Part shown: positions 8,861 through 16,933 of the stretch, piece by piece
Layout of the letters: each line of letters opens with the position of its first letter
Position numbering within the stretch: position 1 is the first letter of the stretch
From: CAZHHM01 sp964532225
GTDB lineage: Bacteria; Margulisbacteria; WOR-1; JAKLHX01
NCBI GenBank assembly: GCA_964532225.1
Contig: CAZHHM010000003.1
Coordinates: 1 to 64,000, forward strand
DNA: 64,000 nt
Direction of reading: 5' to 3'
Notes under the pieces: model-generated
What the model saw: the letters and a program-made list of their open reading frames with translations, nothing else
Told to the model about the DNA's origin: nothing
The model's database searches: none
Translations under genes and position numbers: made by a program

Positions 8861-9637
8861 TCACCTCTTCATGAAATTTTGGACAGAATAGAACAATGTC
8901 AGTCCAAGGATCAGAGTATTTGCGAAAGAAGCAAAATCAGTGAAATAAAAGAAGTTAGACGGCACATTGATGATGTCACCTTCTTTGACGGCCAGGTCCT
9001 TGAACTTGTCCCCCTTGAAAAGTATCTCGTACGCATTTACACTGTATACTTTAGATTCACTATCCGTTTTCCTGGTCAAAGTTGAGGAAGATAGATTGGC
9101 CCTGGGAGCAGGTCCTCCGGCCAGATTAAGATAATCCGATATGCTTTTTCCGTCGAAATAATTGTATCTTCCCGGCCGAGCGACCTCACCGTAAACATAG
9201 ACGTATTTCTCCACCTTTTCTATCGTCGGCATATACTCTTCCCTGCCATAAAAGACCCTTGTCAGTCTCGGCTTGGAAAGGACTACGTTCAAGCGGAAAT
9301 CACTTTCGATCTTCTTCGAAAGTTCTTTGCGGATAAGCCTTTCGGCCTCCCCCACCTTCAGCTTGTCCACTTTGATCCGCCCTACGTTAGGGAAGAAAAT
9401 GCTGCCGTCGTTCGACACGACAAGCTCATAATCACGGGCCACCGCGTTATCGCCGATGATCACATGCACTTCGAGAAGGTCCCCCGCTCCCAGCTCATAA
9501 GAGCCGTAAGCTTCGGGAGAAAGGACATAATACCTTGAAGACAGGTCGCCCGACATCACCTGGGGAAGAGCGGGCACCTGAAGCGCAAAGCACGCTATCA
9601 GTGAAAGGCAAATGGACCTTATGAATTTCTTGTTCAC
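8861..9637 (-). CDS. Wza-like outer-membrane polysaccharide export protein
   Basis: A 258-residue exported protein. A basic N-terminus and short hydrophobic core end in SLIAC, which fits a lipobox with Cys16. The poly-export domain begins at about residue 50 (YELGAGDLLEVHV). An SLBB-type domain follows at about 145-230 (VYVYGEVARPGRYNY). The C-terminal hydrophobic helix at about 232-255 matches the alpha-helical outer-membrane ring of Wza. It would form the outer-membrane channel for the polysaccharide controlled by the adjacent Wzz-type protein. The start is GTG, overlapping the rmlB stop as GTGA. It is shorter than E. coli Wza (about 380 residues), probably with one fewer SLBB domain. Confidence 0.87.
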   Translation of the reverse strand: MNKKFIRSICLSLIACFALQVPALPQVMSGDLSSRYYVLSPEAYGSYELGAGDLLEVHVIIGDNAVARDYELVVSNDGSIFFPNVGRIKVDKLKVGEAERLIRKELSKKIESDFRLNVVLSKPRLTRVFYGREEYMPTIEKVEKYVYVYGEVARPGRYNYFDGKSISDYLNLAGGPAPRANLSSSTLTRKTDSESKVYSVNAYEILFKGDKFKDLAVKEGDIINVPSNFFYFTDFASFANTLILGLTLFYSVQNFMKR

Positions 9638-10650
9638 CTGTCAGAGTACCATTTCTTCTGGAAATCCAGATATTCTTTCTGCTTGCTCTTTATCTTCATC
9701 CACCAGTCCTTATTGTCGATATACCATCTTATTGTCTGGGCTATCCCCTCGTCAAACCTTATCCTGGACTTCCAGCCTAACGTTTCTTCGATCTTTGAAG
9801 GGTCCACAGCATGCCTGACCACATGTCCCGGCCTGTCCTTAACGTACTGTATCAGAGACTTCGGCCTTTTTAGCTCTTTAAGTATCACATCTGCGATCTG
9901 GAGCACGCTGAACTCCTCTTTGGAGCTGATATTGTAGCTCTGGCCGTCAGTCGCGCTGCCGCTGTCAAGGAGAACGTCTATTGCCTCGCAGTGGTCAAGC
10001 ACGTGGATCCATGTCCTTGTGTTGTTGCCGGAACCGTAAACAGGCAGAGATATCCCTTCCATCGCGTTCGAAACGAAGAGCGGGATGAGCTTCTCGGGAT
10101 ACTGGTACGGCCCGTAATTGTTCGCGCATCTTGAGATGGTCACAGGCAGCCCGTAGGTCATATAGTAAGAGAATGCCAGCCTGTCAGCGCCGGCCTTGCT
10201 TGCGGCATAAGGGCTCTTGGGGTTTAGTGCGTCCTCTTCAAGGGACGGGCGTCCCGGTGCTTCGCCGTAGACCTCGTCGGTCGATATGTGCACGAACTTC
10301 TTGATATTATGCTTTTTCGCCGCCTCAAGAAGTATGTACGTGCCGTACACATCAGTGGTGATGAAAGAGCCCGCATCAACGATCGAGCGGTCGACATGCG
10401 TCTCAGCCGCGAAATGCACTACATGATCATGGTCCTTCATAAGCTGGTCGACGACGTTCTCGTCGCGAATATCGCCTTTTACGAAAGAATATCCTTTTTT
10501 TCCGGCAAGGTCCGAGAGATTGTCCAGGTTGCCGGCATACGTAAGGCTGTCGAGCACGGTTATCTTGTAGTCCTTATGCTTATCGAGCATGAACCGCGCG
10601 AAATTGCTGCCTATGAAACCGGCGCCGCCGGTGATGACGATCTTTTTCAC
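9634..10650 (-). CDS. rmlB: dTDP-glucose 4,6-dehydratase
   Basis: A 338-residue extended SDR. The NAD motif GGAGFIG is at residues 8-14, the active-site T-D-E at 124-126 in STDEVYGE, and YAASK at 148-152. It makes dTDP-4-keto-6-deoxyglucose, the common precursor of rhamnose and many other deoxysugars. The start codon is GTG, just after the TAG stop of the RmlC-like cupin. rmlA and the cupin lie upstream, but no rmlD reductase is seen, so the end sugar may not be rhamnose or rmlD may lie elsewhere. Confidence 0.95.
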   Translation of the reverse strand: MKKIVITGGAGFIGSNFARFMLDKHKDYKITVLDSLTYAGNLDNLSDLAGKKGYSFVKGDIRDENVVDQLMKDHDHVVHFAAETHVDRSIVDAGSFITTDVYGTYILLEAAKKHNIKKFVHISTDEVYGEAPGRPSLEEDALNPKSPYAASKAGADRLAFSYYMTYGLPVTISRCANNYGPYQYPEKLIPLFVSNAMEGISLPVYGSGNNTRTWIHVLDHCEAIDVLLDSGSATDGQSYNISSKEEFSVLQIADVILKELKRPKSLIQYVKDRPGHVVRHAVDPSKIEETLGWKSRIRFDEGIAQTIRWYIDNKDWWMKIKSKQKEYLDFQKKWYSDR

Positions 10651-10653
10651 TGC

Positions 10654-11109
10654 CTAGCCGTCTTTCCTTGCCCAGTCATAAGGTATATCGTTCTTATGAG
10701 GATCGACCCTGAACTCGTCAGGTTCTTTGTAATTGTACGCTTCGGTCACAAGATTGACGACCATGGCCTCTTTGTCGCTTACGCATTTGAAGCCGTGGAA
10801 CACCAGCGCCGGGATATGCAGGAGACACGGGTTATGCTCGCCGATAACGAACTCGTTCACCTCGCCTTTTGTCTTTGACCTGTCCCTGCTGTCAAAAAGC
10901 ACTATCTTCATCATCCCCGAGACGACGACCATGTTGTCTGACTGCACCTTGTGGTAATGCCAGCCTTTTACCACGCCAGGATAAGCGGTGGTCATATAGA
11001 CCTGTCCGAACTTCTCGAACATCGGATCGTCATTGCGCATCATCTCCATCAGCCGGCCTCTTTCATCCGGTATTACTTTAAGTTTCTTTAAAACTACGCC
11101 ATCTATCAT
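10654..11109 (-). CDS. RmlC-like cupin, dTDP-4-dehydrorhamnose 3,5-epimerase family
   Basis: A 151-residue cupin, shorter than classical RmlC (about 180). It keeps PDERGRL near residues 14-20, KGWHYHKVQ with His51 at the catalytic position, and PALVFHGFKC in the second half. The very strong AGGAGG ribosome site at 11115-11120 restarts translation after an 85-nt gap downstream of rmlA. Position between rmlA and rmlB argues for a dTDP-sugar substrate. The short form occurs in families that epimerise only one centre or act as 3,4-ketoisomerases, so the precise reaction is uncertain. Confidence 0.75.
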   Translation of the reverse strand: MIDGVVLKKLKVIPDERGRLMEMMRNDDPMFEKFGQVYMTTAYPGVVKGWHYHKVQSDNMVVVSGMMKIVLFDSRDRSKTKGEVNEFVIGEHNPCLLHIPALVFHGFKCVSDKEAMVVNLVTEAYNYKEPDEFRVDPHKNDIPYDWARKDG

Positions 11110-11119
11110 TGTATCCTCC

Positions 11120-11141
11120 TGTTCCCCATTCCCTGTTCCCC
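11120..11141. repeat. GTTCCC-type low-complexity repeat
   Basis: The gap between rmlA and the RmlC-like gene carries alternating GTTCCCC/ATTCCCT units. The same unit recurs at about 28539-28608 near comEC, so it appears to be a dispersed intergenic repeat type in this genome. Confidence 0.5.
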
Positions 11142-11142
11142 C

Positions 11143-11172
11143 GCCCGCCTCGCTACGCGAAGCGTTGCGGGC
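11143..11172. repeat. REP-like palindromic element
   Basis: GCCCGC at 11143-11148 pairs with GCGGGC at 11167-11172. An inner stem CGCT/AGCG (11151-11154 with 11161-11164) encloses ACGCGA. It lies in the 85-nt gap after rmlA. In RNA it could act as an internal processing or stabilising hairpin. No T-run follows, so it is unlikely to be an intrinsic terminator. Confidence 0.6.
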
Positions 11173-11194
11173 AGGCTATTCACCATTCCCATTC

Positions 11195-12262
11195 TTATAG
11201 TATTATATCGCTTTTATCGCCCACTATGAACCTGTGAGCGCCTTTGCCCCTTTCACACCTGCCGATACGCACTCCCCTGCCGAATATGCTTTCATCTATC
11301 CTGCCAGGCACGGAATCTATCTCGACATCGTCCATGACAATACTGTACTCTATCTCCGACGACAGGATCCTGACATTGGAGCTTACCGAAGTATATTTCC
11401 CGACTGTCGAGCCGGATATCACGGTATTTTCACCGATGACAACAGGGCCTTCAATGACGGAATCGGTGATCTCGCTGCCCTTGCCTACTGATACGGGACC
11501 GTTCATCTTTGATCTGCCGTCCACCTTGCCCTCCACCACGCCTTTTTCGAGCATCTGAAGGATGAGCTGGTTGGCCTCAAGAAGGTCCGAGGGTTTGCCT
11601 GTGTCTTTCCACCATCCGGTTACGAGATGGTGCTCTACCTTGTATCCGTTATCGAGCAGCCACTGTATCGCGTCCGTGATCTCCAGCTCCCCTCTGCCGG
11701 ACGGTCTAATGGAGTTCACTGCCTTGAAAATGTTCTTGTCGAACAGGTACACGCCGACCAGTGCGAGATCGCTCTTCGGCTGTTTCGGCTTTTCGACCAG
11801 TCTTATGATGTTATCTTTGCCGTCAAGCTCGGCCACCCCGAACTGCTGCGGATTAGGCACCTTTGTGAGCAGTATTAGAGCGTTAGGCTTGTTGTTGTTG
11901 AACTTCTGCGCGAATTCAGGGATGCCTTCCTTGAGGAGGTTGTCCCCGAGGAACATGATAAAAGGCTCGTCCTTGATGAAATCCTGCGATATCTTTACCG
12001 CATGGGCAAGACCGAGAGGCGCATCCTGCTGGATATATTCTATTTTAACTCCCCATCTTGACCCGTCGCCGATCTCCTTCATCACTACAGGGGCAGTATC
12101 TCCGACAACTATGCCGAACTCCTTTATGCCGGCCGACACCATCTGCTCGATCCCGTAAAATATTATCGGCTTGTTCGCTATAGGGATAAGCTGTTTCGCG
12201 GTAGTATGTGTGAGCGGACGGAGCCTTGTCCCAGCCCCGCCTGACAGCACCAGGGCTTTCAT
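11195..12262 (-). CDS. rmlA: glucose-1-phosphate thymidylyltransferase, long form
   Basis: A 355-residue nucleotidyltransferase. LSGGAGTRLRPLTHTTAKQ near residues 6-24 is the dTTP/sugar-phosphate binding signature, and FLGDN near 108-112 binds the metal. From about residue 245 a left-handed beta-helix-like tail follows. This long architecture is that of the StrD/RffH-like class rather than the roughly 290-residue RmlA. It supplies dTDP-glucose to RmlB. Its ATG overlaps the rph stop (ATGA), which ties sugar synthesis to the housekeeping genes upstream. Confidence 0.87.
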   Translation of the reverse strand: MKALVLSGGAGTRLRPLTHTTAKQLIPIANKPIIFYGIEQMVSAGIKEFGIVVGDTAPVVMKEIGDGSRWGVKIEYIQQDAPLGLAHAVKISQDFIKDEPFIMFLGDNLLKEGIPEFAQKFNNNKPNALILLTKVPNPQQFGVAELDGKDNIIRLVEKPKQPKSDLALVGVYLFDKNIFKAVNSIRPSGRGELEITDAIQWLLDNGYKVEHHLVTGWWKDTGKPSDLLEANQLILQMLEKGVVEGKVDGRSKMNGPVSVGKGSEITDSVIEGPVVIGENTVISGSTVGKYTSVSSNVRILSSEIEYSIVMDDVEIDSVPGRIDESIFGRGVRIGRCERGKGAHRFIVGDKSDIIL

Positions 12263-12975
12263 TTCTTTTCTCCGTTCTGGAACTTAAAAAGATCGGCGAT
12301 AGCTCTTTCGGCAGAACCTATCATCTTATCCATGTCGTTCTTCGAGAAAGGTTTTCCTTCCGCGGTACCCTGCACTTCCACGAACTGTCCGGAAGAGGTC
12401 ATTACAACGTTCATGTCCACTTCAGCCGACGAGTCCTCCTCGTAGTTAAGGTCGACGAGAACTTTGCCTTTGACCACCCCCACACTTACGGCAGCAACGT
12501 TCGCCGTTATGGGATCCTTTTTCAAAAGGCCCTGCTTTTTGACGGATGCCACCGCGTCACGCATAGCGACAAATGCACCGGTGATCGAGGCTGTCCTTGT
12601 GCCGCCGTCCGCCTGGATCACATCGCAATCGACGATTATCGATCTTTCCCCTAGAAGATCAAGGTCGATCACCGACCTTAGCGAGCGTCCGATCAGGCGC
12701 TGTATCTCCTGGGAACGGCCTTTCTGGCCTTTGCCGTCGAGACCTTCCCTTCTGACACGCTGAGTTGTAGCTCTCGGAAGCATGGCATATTCCGCCGTGA
12801 CCCAGCCGCTCCCGGAATTTTTTTTGTGAGGCGGGACGCTTTCTTCAACGGATGCGGTGCAGATGACCTTTGTATCGCCCATTTCGATAAGCACGGAGCC
12901 TTCGGGATGCTTAAGATAATCCCTTGTGATGGTGACCCTGCGGAGCTGTTCCTGAGCTCTTCCGTCGTTCCTCAT
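12259..12975 (-). CDS. rph: ribonuclease PH
   Basis: A 238-residue phosphorolytic 3'-to-5' exoribonuclease that trims tRNA 3' ends. The N-terminal NDGRAQEQLRRV, GDTKVICTASVE near residues 32-43, EYAMLPRAT near 64-72 and the DCDVIQADGGTRTASI phosphate-binding region near 113-129 are all as in the family. The length is normal. It sits 12 nt after the coiled-coil gene and overlaps rmlA by 4 nt. Confidence 0.96.
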   Translation of the reverse strand: MRNDGRAQEQLRRVTITRDYLKHPEGSVLIEMGDTKVICTASVEESVPPHKKNSGSGWVTAEYAMLPRATTQRVRREGLDGKGQKGRSQEIQRLIGRSLRSVIDLDLLGERSIIVDCDVIQADGGTRTASITGAFVAMRDAVASVKKQGLLKKDPITANVAAVSVGVVKGKVLVDLNYEEDSSAEVDMNVVMTSSGQFVEVQGTAEGKPFSKNDMDKMIGSAERAIADLFKFQNGEKK

Positions 12976-12987
12976 GATATAAGGGCC

Positions 12988-13509
12988 CTATTTCCTGCGA
13001 CCGGCCTTGATAATGTTCTTCCTTGTGTGCTCGCTGAGGAGCATGTCTGAATCCTCTTCCTTTATCGTAAGGTCCCTGATAGGACCGGCGGCTGGCTTTG
13101 CCGGCTGTTCGCCCTTGCCGAGCCTCGCACGCCCGTTACGCACAGTGCGTATTATCCTGTCCGCAGTCGCCTCGATGTCGGAAAGCACGTTATCCGCGTA
13201 TTTGTCCGCGCCCTCCCGTATCTCCTTGGCGACCTGGTAAGCCTGCTGAAGTACCTGACTGGCCCTTACATCCGGGTCATCGGACATGGTCTCCGGCCTG
13301 ATCATCTCCACCTGCTCGCTCTGCTTTGCTTCGGCTTTCGGGCTTATCTGCTTGCTGATATATTCCTTGTCGCTCTGGAGGACAAGCTTGATCTTGTCGA
13401 TAAGCGTAAGAATAGCGTCCTCATCGACCAGGGTCCTGTTTATGATGGGCACTTTTATGCTGTCGCAGATCATAGACTCAAGATGGTCAAGCAGTCCTAA
13501 GATTTCCAT
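12988..13509 (-). CDS. SepIVA/DivIVA-like coiled-coil protein
   Basis: 173 residues. An N-terminal segment LLDHLESMICDSIKVPIINRTLVDEDAILTLIDKI resembles in pattern the N-terminal domain of actinobacterial SepIVA and DivIVA-like septum proteins: a leucine-rich helix, a VP-x-x-x-R-x-LVDE turn, then a second helix. The middle (about 85-135) is a long Ala/Glu/Arg-rich coiled coil (QVLQQAYQVAKEIREGADKYADNVL). The C-terminus is basic. It overlaps coaD by 13 nt and lies in the recG-rsmD-coaD neighbourhood, where SepIVA-like genes are also found in other bacteria. A role in division or envelope growth is inferred, not shown. Confidence 0.6.
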   Translation of the reverse strand: MEILGLLDHLESMICDSIKVPIINRTLVDEDAILTLIDKIKLVLQSDKEYISKQISPKAEAKQSEQVEMIRPETMSDDPDVRASQVLQQAYQVAKEIREGADKYADNVLSDIEATADRIIRTVRNGRARLGKGEQPAKPAAGPIRDLTIKEEDSDMLLSEHTRKNIIKAGRRK

Positions 13510-13979
13510 TTCTTACCCTCCAGCTTTATTTTAACGGGAACAGGAACGAACTCTGAGATATCCCCACCCAGGCCGGCTATCTGAAGGACCAGACTTGAAC
13601 TGAGATAGGAATACTGCGGACTGGTCATGAAGAACACGGTCTCGATCTCGGGCCTCATATGCGCGTTCGTGAGCGCCATCTGGAATTCGTTCTCAAAGTC
13701 GGATACCGCCCTCATGCCCCGGATTATCGCGCAGGCTTTCTTTGAAGCGGCATAATCAACAAGAAGGCCTTCAAAGCTCTCCACCACTACGTTCTTGGCG
13801 TCCCCCGCTGCAGAGCGTACCATCTCGAGCCTTTCATCCAGCGTGAACTTGTGTTCTTTCGAGAGGTTCCTGAGGACTGCCACATATACCACATCGAATA
13901 TCTTTGTCGCTCTTTCGATGACATCCATGTGACCGTTAGTTATCGGGTCAAAACTGCCGGGATAAACAGCGATCTTCAA
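13497..13979 (-). CDS. coaD: phosphopantetheine adenylyltransferase
   Basis: A 160-residue enzyme for the fourth step of coenzyme A synthesis (4'-phosphopantetheine + ATP to dephospho-CoA). YPGSFDPITNGHMDVIERA at residues 5-23 contains the TxGH nucleotidyltransferase motif. IIRGMRAVSDFENEFQMA near 86-103 and the C-terminal SSSLV are typical. The length matches E. coli CoaD (159). Its ATG overlaps the rsmD end by 4 nt. Confidence 0.97.
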   Translation of the reverse strand: MKIAVYPGSFDPITNGHMDVIERATKIFDVVYVAVLRNLSKEHKFTLDERLEMVRSAAGDAKNVVVESFEGLLVDYAASKKACAIIRGMRAVSDFENEFQMALTNAHMRPEIETVFFMTSPQYSYLSSSLVLQIAGLGGDISEFVPVPVKIKLEGKKWKS

Positions 13980-14539
13980 CTTCCCCTCCTGTAGAAAGAA
14001 AAGACGGTGTCGCCGTATGCCGCCTGCCTCACCTGGGACATGTCTGCGTAGGTCTTATCAAGGACCTGCTTCTTTGAGTGCTCGGCTATGACGATCCCGT
14101 TATCCTTTACTATATCATTTTTTGATAATATTTCCATAGCTTTGAATATAATACCTGTCGTATACGGCGCGCCTATGAATATCAGGTCGAATTTCGCGGT
14201 TTTTCTTGACAAAAACCCGATGGCATCGAGCGCGTCCATGCAATACACTTCTGCGTTCCCGTCCGTTCCCGCAAGCTTCAGGTTCTCTTCAACAGTTGAA
14301 ACGCACTGTCTGTCGCTGTCAACAAAAAAAGCTATCCTGGCGCCGCGGCTCAATGCCTCTATCCCCACCTGTCCCGTCCCGGCAAAAAGGTCAAGGAAAT
14401 CAGAACCTTCGGTCCTTGCGGACAGAATGTTGAACAGGGCTTCTTTAGCCTGGTCGGAAAGCGGCCGGATCCTCTTCCCTGCTTTCAGCTTGGGGAACTT
14501 AAGTTTCTTACCTCCCGCTTCACCTGATATGACCCTCAT
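13976..14539 (-). CDS. rsmD: 16S rRNA (guanine966-N2)-methyltransferase with altered motif IV
   Basis: A 187-residue class I SAM methyltransferase of the RsmD family. The N-terminus MRVISGEAGGKKLKFPK is typical and the SAM loop DLFAGTGQVGIEALSRGA lies near residues 50-67. The expected catalytic (D/N)PPY reads GAPY here (FDLIFIGAPYTTG), from codons GGC GCG CCG TAT. Both the acidic residue and the first proline are lost, so catalysis or base specificity may be changed. It shares one base (TAATG) with the recG stop and overlaps coaD, a common recG-rsmD-coaD order. Confidence 0.88.
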   Translation of the reverse strand: MRVISGEAGGKKLKFPKLKAGKRIRPLSDQAKEALFNILSARTEGSDFLDLFAGTGQVGIEALSRGARIAFFVDSDRQCVSTVEENLKLAGTDGNAEVYCMDALDAIGFLSRKTAKFDLIFIGAPYTTGIIFKAMEILSKNDIVKDNGIVIAEHSKKQVLDKTYADMSQVRQAAYGDTVFSFYRRGS

Positions 14540-16611
14540 TAGTTAAAAACATCCTTTTCTATATAGTCATAATATCTCGCTTTGAGCTCTTTCTTCAAGG
14601 CAAGGTTCTCTGGAGCTTCCAGCTTAGGGTCGTTAAGTATCAGGTCAAAGGCCTGTTTCCTTGCGGCCCGGAGGATATCCTCGTCCCTGATGAGGTCCGC
14701 GACCTTAAGGTCGGGGATGCCGGATTGTTTTACCCCCAGGAACTCGCCCGGTCCTCTCAGCCTCAGATCTGCCTCCGCTATCTTGAACCCGTCAGTCGTC
14801 TCGACCATGGTCCTGACCCTTTCCTTGCTCTCATAGGTCTTCGGCTCGCCGAGAAGGAAACAGTATGAGCTTGCGGAGCCTCTCCCTATCCTTCCCCTCA
14901 GCTGATGCAGCTGAGACAGTCCGAACCTCTCCACATGCTCTATGACCATGATAGAGGCGTTCGGGATATCGATCCCGACCTCGATAACTGTAGTGCTGAC
15001 AAGAAGGTCGATCCTGTTCTCCTTATAGTCCCTCATGATATGTTCTTTATCGGCGGCCTTCATCTTGCCGTGAAGCAGATCGACCCTGAACTCGGGGAAT
15101 ATCTTCTTAAGCTCTTCGCAGGTCTCTTTGGCGGCCGCAAGGTCAGACTTTTCGGACTCTTCTATCAGAGGACACACAAAATAGACCTGCTTTTTCTCGT
15201 TCATGTTCTTCCGCATGAACTCATACAGCTGTTTTCTGTTCTTTTTTTCAACATATTTCGTCACGATGGGCACTCTGCCGGGCGGCATCTCGTCGATATT
15301 GGACCTGTCCAGGTCCCCGTAGAGAGTGAGCGTCAGTGTCCGCGGTATGGGGGTCGCCGTCATCACCAGCAGGTCCGGGTTAGCGCCCTTCTGCTTCAGA
15401 GCGGATCGGGCAAGGACACCGAACCTGTGCTGCTCGTCAATGATGGCAAGCCCCAATTTAGAAAAGCCCACGCCTTCCTGGATAAGCGCGTGCGTCCCGA
15501 TAGCTATGCAAGGGCCTTCGTTCATTAGCTGGTCCTTGACCGATCTTTTCTTTGATGCTTTGGCGCTGCCCGTCAGCAGATGGACCTTAATGCCCATAGG
15601 GGCCAGGAGCTGGGATATCTTTGAGTAATGCTGCGATGCAAGTATCTCTGTCGGCGCCATTATCGCGACCTGATAACCGTTATCTACCGCTATCAGCGAC
15701 GCATATACCGCAACAATGGTCTTGCCCGAACCTACATCTCCCTGGACAAGCCTGTTCATCGGCCTTGTAGATGCCATGTCCTCTTTGATCGATGCAACGA
15801 CCTTCTCCTGCGCTGAGGTGAGCTTGAAAGGAAGCGATGAAGTAAAGCTGTCGAGCCTTTTCTCATCTGCCTTAAAGCTTATACCTTCTTCTTTCTTTAC
15901 GTTCTTCCGCCTTATAGCAAGGGTCAGCTGGAGCATGAGGAACTCATCAAATGCCAGCCTGCGCCTTCCCGAGACGATGTATTGGGCGTTCTTGGGGAAA
16001 TGAAGGGCATAGACAGCATCCTTCAGCCCCATCAGGCGCATCTCGCTTTTTATGGCGTCAGGCAAATAGTCGTGCAGGAGGTCAAGATAGAGCGGCAGTA
16101 CCGACCGGACCATTGAGCGCATCTTTTTCTGGAAGAGACCGGATGTCAAAGCATAGACAGGGACAAGGTTAAGGGCTTCCTTGTCCGTGGGGTCGATGAA
16201 CTCGTGGTACCTTACAGCGATCTCCATAGCGCCGGAATAGGTATTTAGGTCCGCTCTGCCGGAAATGAACAAGGTCTTTCCTTTCATCTTATCAAGTGAA
16301 CGTTTAAGGAAAGGCTGGTTGAACCAAGCGCACAGAACAAAGCCCGAACCGTCGGATATCAGGGCTTTGGTTATATGGAACCCCCTTGAAGTCCTTTCAT
16401 CTGCAACGCTTTTCAGGACGCCTTTGATAAAAACATCCTGTCCGTTAGAAAGAGTGGATATGTCCTGTATGTTATTGCGGTCCTCCCAGTCTCGGGGGAA
16501 ATAATGGATAAGGTCCTTGACCGTTACTATGCCAACTTTGCCCAGGACCTTTGCCAGGTTCGGCCCTACTCCCTTAAGGAACTGAACAGGCATGTTCAGG
16601 TCATTTTGCAT
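14539..16611 (-). CDS. recG: ATP-dependent DNA helicase RecG
   Basis: A 690-residue branch-migration helicase that reverses stalled forks and processes recombination intermediates. The N-terminal HhH/wedge region starts with FLKGVGPNLAKVLGKVGI, and an OB fold covers about residues 60-140. The helicase core has Walker A GDVGSGKT, motif II DEQHRFGV in the RecG form, TATPIPRT and QLRGRIGRG. The length is normal. The ATG at 16611 lies 6 nt after an extended -10 box TGCTAAAAT and has no Shine-Dalgarno, so the transcript is probably leaderless. Confidence 0.97.
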   Translation of the reverse strand: MQNDLNMPVQFLKGVGPNLAKVLGKVGIVTVKDLIHYFPRDWEDRNNIQDISTLSNGQDVFIKGVLKSVADERTSRGFHITKALISDGSGFVLCAWFNQPFLKRSLDKMKGKTLFISGRADLNTYSGAMEIAVRYHEFIDPTDKEALNLVPVYALTSGLFQKKMRSMVRSVLPLYLDLLHDYLPDAIKSEMRLMGLKDAVYALHFPKNAQYIVSGRRRLAFDEFLMLQLTLAIRRKNVKKEEGISFKADEKRLDSFTSSLPFKLTSAQEKVVASIKEDMASTRPMNRLVQGDVGSGKTIVAVYASLIAVDNGYQVAIMAPTEILASQHYSKISQLLAPMGIKVHLLTGSAKASKKRSVKDQLMNEGPCIAIGTHALIQEGVGFSKLGLAIIDEQHRFGVLARSALKQKGANPDLLVMTATPIPRTLTLTLYGDLDRSNIDEMPPGRVPIVTKYVEKKNRKQLYEFMRKNMNEKKQVYFVCPLIEESEKSDLAAAKETCEELKKIFPEFRVDLLHGKMKAADKEHIMRDYKENRIDLLVSTTVIEVGIDIPNASIMVIEHVERFGLSQLHQLRGRIGRGSASSYCFLLGEPKTYESKERVRTMVETTDGFKIAEADLRLRGPGEFLGVKQSGIPDLKVADLIRDEDILRAARKQAFDLILNDPKLEAPENLALKKELKARYYDYIEKDVFN

Positions 16612-16617
16612 AGGGTG

Positions 16618-16626
16618 ATTTTAGCA
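16618..16626 (-). promoter_or_regulatory. extended -10 box TGCTAAAAT of recG
   Basis: The minus-strand sequence is TGC-TAAAAT, then CACCCT, then the recG ATG. A 6-nt gap puts +1 on the A of ATG. No -35-like hexamer is present at 16-18 nt. The upstream region is occupied by the three-stem repeat at 16635-16689. Confidence 0.6.
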
Positions 16627-16634
16627 TGCCTGAC

Positions 16635-16689
16635 CCCCTCTCGGTCTCCCCCTTACCAAGGGGGAGACGTCCCGCAAGGGACAGAGGGG
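16635..16689. repeat. three-stem (cruciform-like) inverted repeat element
   Basis: The outer stem CCCCTCT (16635-16641) pairs with AGAGGGG (16683-16689). Inside it, an 11-bp perfect hairpin has arms 16644-16654 and 16658-16668 with a 3-nt loop ACC. A second small hairpin TCCC-gcaa-GGGA spans 16670-16681. The element lies between the divergent recG and rpmB promoters. Its compact, fully self-complementary form looks like a miniature mobile or REP-type repeat rather than an ordinary terminator. Confidence 0.75.
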
Positions 16690-16693
16690 TTAA

Positions 16694-16722
16694 TTGAACG
16701 ATTAGAAAAAGTATGTTATATT
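16694..16722 (+). promoter_or_regulatory. sigma70-type promoter of rpmB (TTGAAC-N17-TATATT)
   Basis: The -35 is TTGAAC at 16694-16699 and the -10 is TATATT at 16717-16722, with the ideal 17-nt spacer. TG at -15/-14 (TGTTATATT) makes an extended -10. The start would fall near 16729, leaving a leader of about 13 nt before the ATG at 16742. Confidence 0.8.
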
Positions 16723-16741
16723 AATAAAGGAAACAATAATC

Positions 16742-16933
16742 ATGTCAAGAAGATGTTTTGTATGCAAAAAAGGTCCGGTAAGCGGGAACAGGGTCAGCCA
16801 TTCCAACAGAAAGACCAAAAGAAGGTGGCTGCCTAACCTGCAAAGCATCCGCATCATCTACAAAGGCGAAGAGAGAAAAGAATACGTCTGCACCAAGTGC
16901 CTTAAGGCCGGCAAAGTAAAAAAGGCCGTTTAG
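16742..16933 (+). CDS. rpmB: 50S ribosomal protein L28
   Basis: A 63-residue L28 of normal size. MSRRCFVCKKGPVSGNRVSHS and the second half CTKCLKAGK contain two CxxC pairs (C5/C8 and C51/C54), the zinc-binding form of L28. SNRKTKRRWLPNLQ is the conserved rRNA-binding core. It is the only plus-strand gene in the first 26 kb and has its own strong promoter. Its stop overlaps the convergent fliJ-like gene by 4 nt. Confidence 0.97.
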   Translation: MSRRCFVCKKGPVSGNRVSHSNRKTKRRWLPNLQSIRIIYKGEERKEYVCTKCLKAGKVKKAV

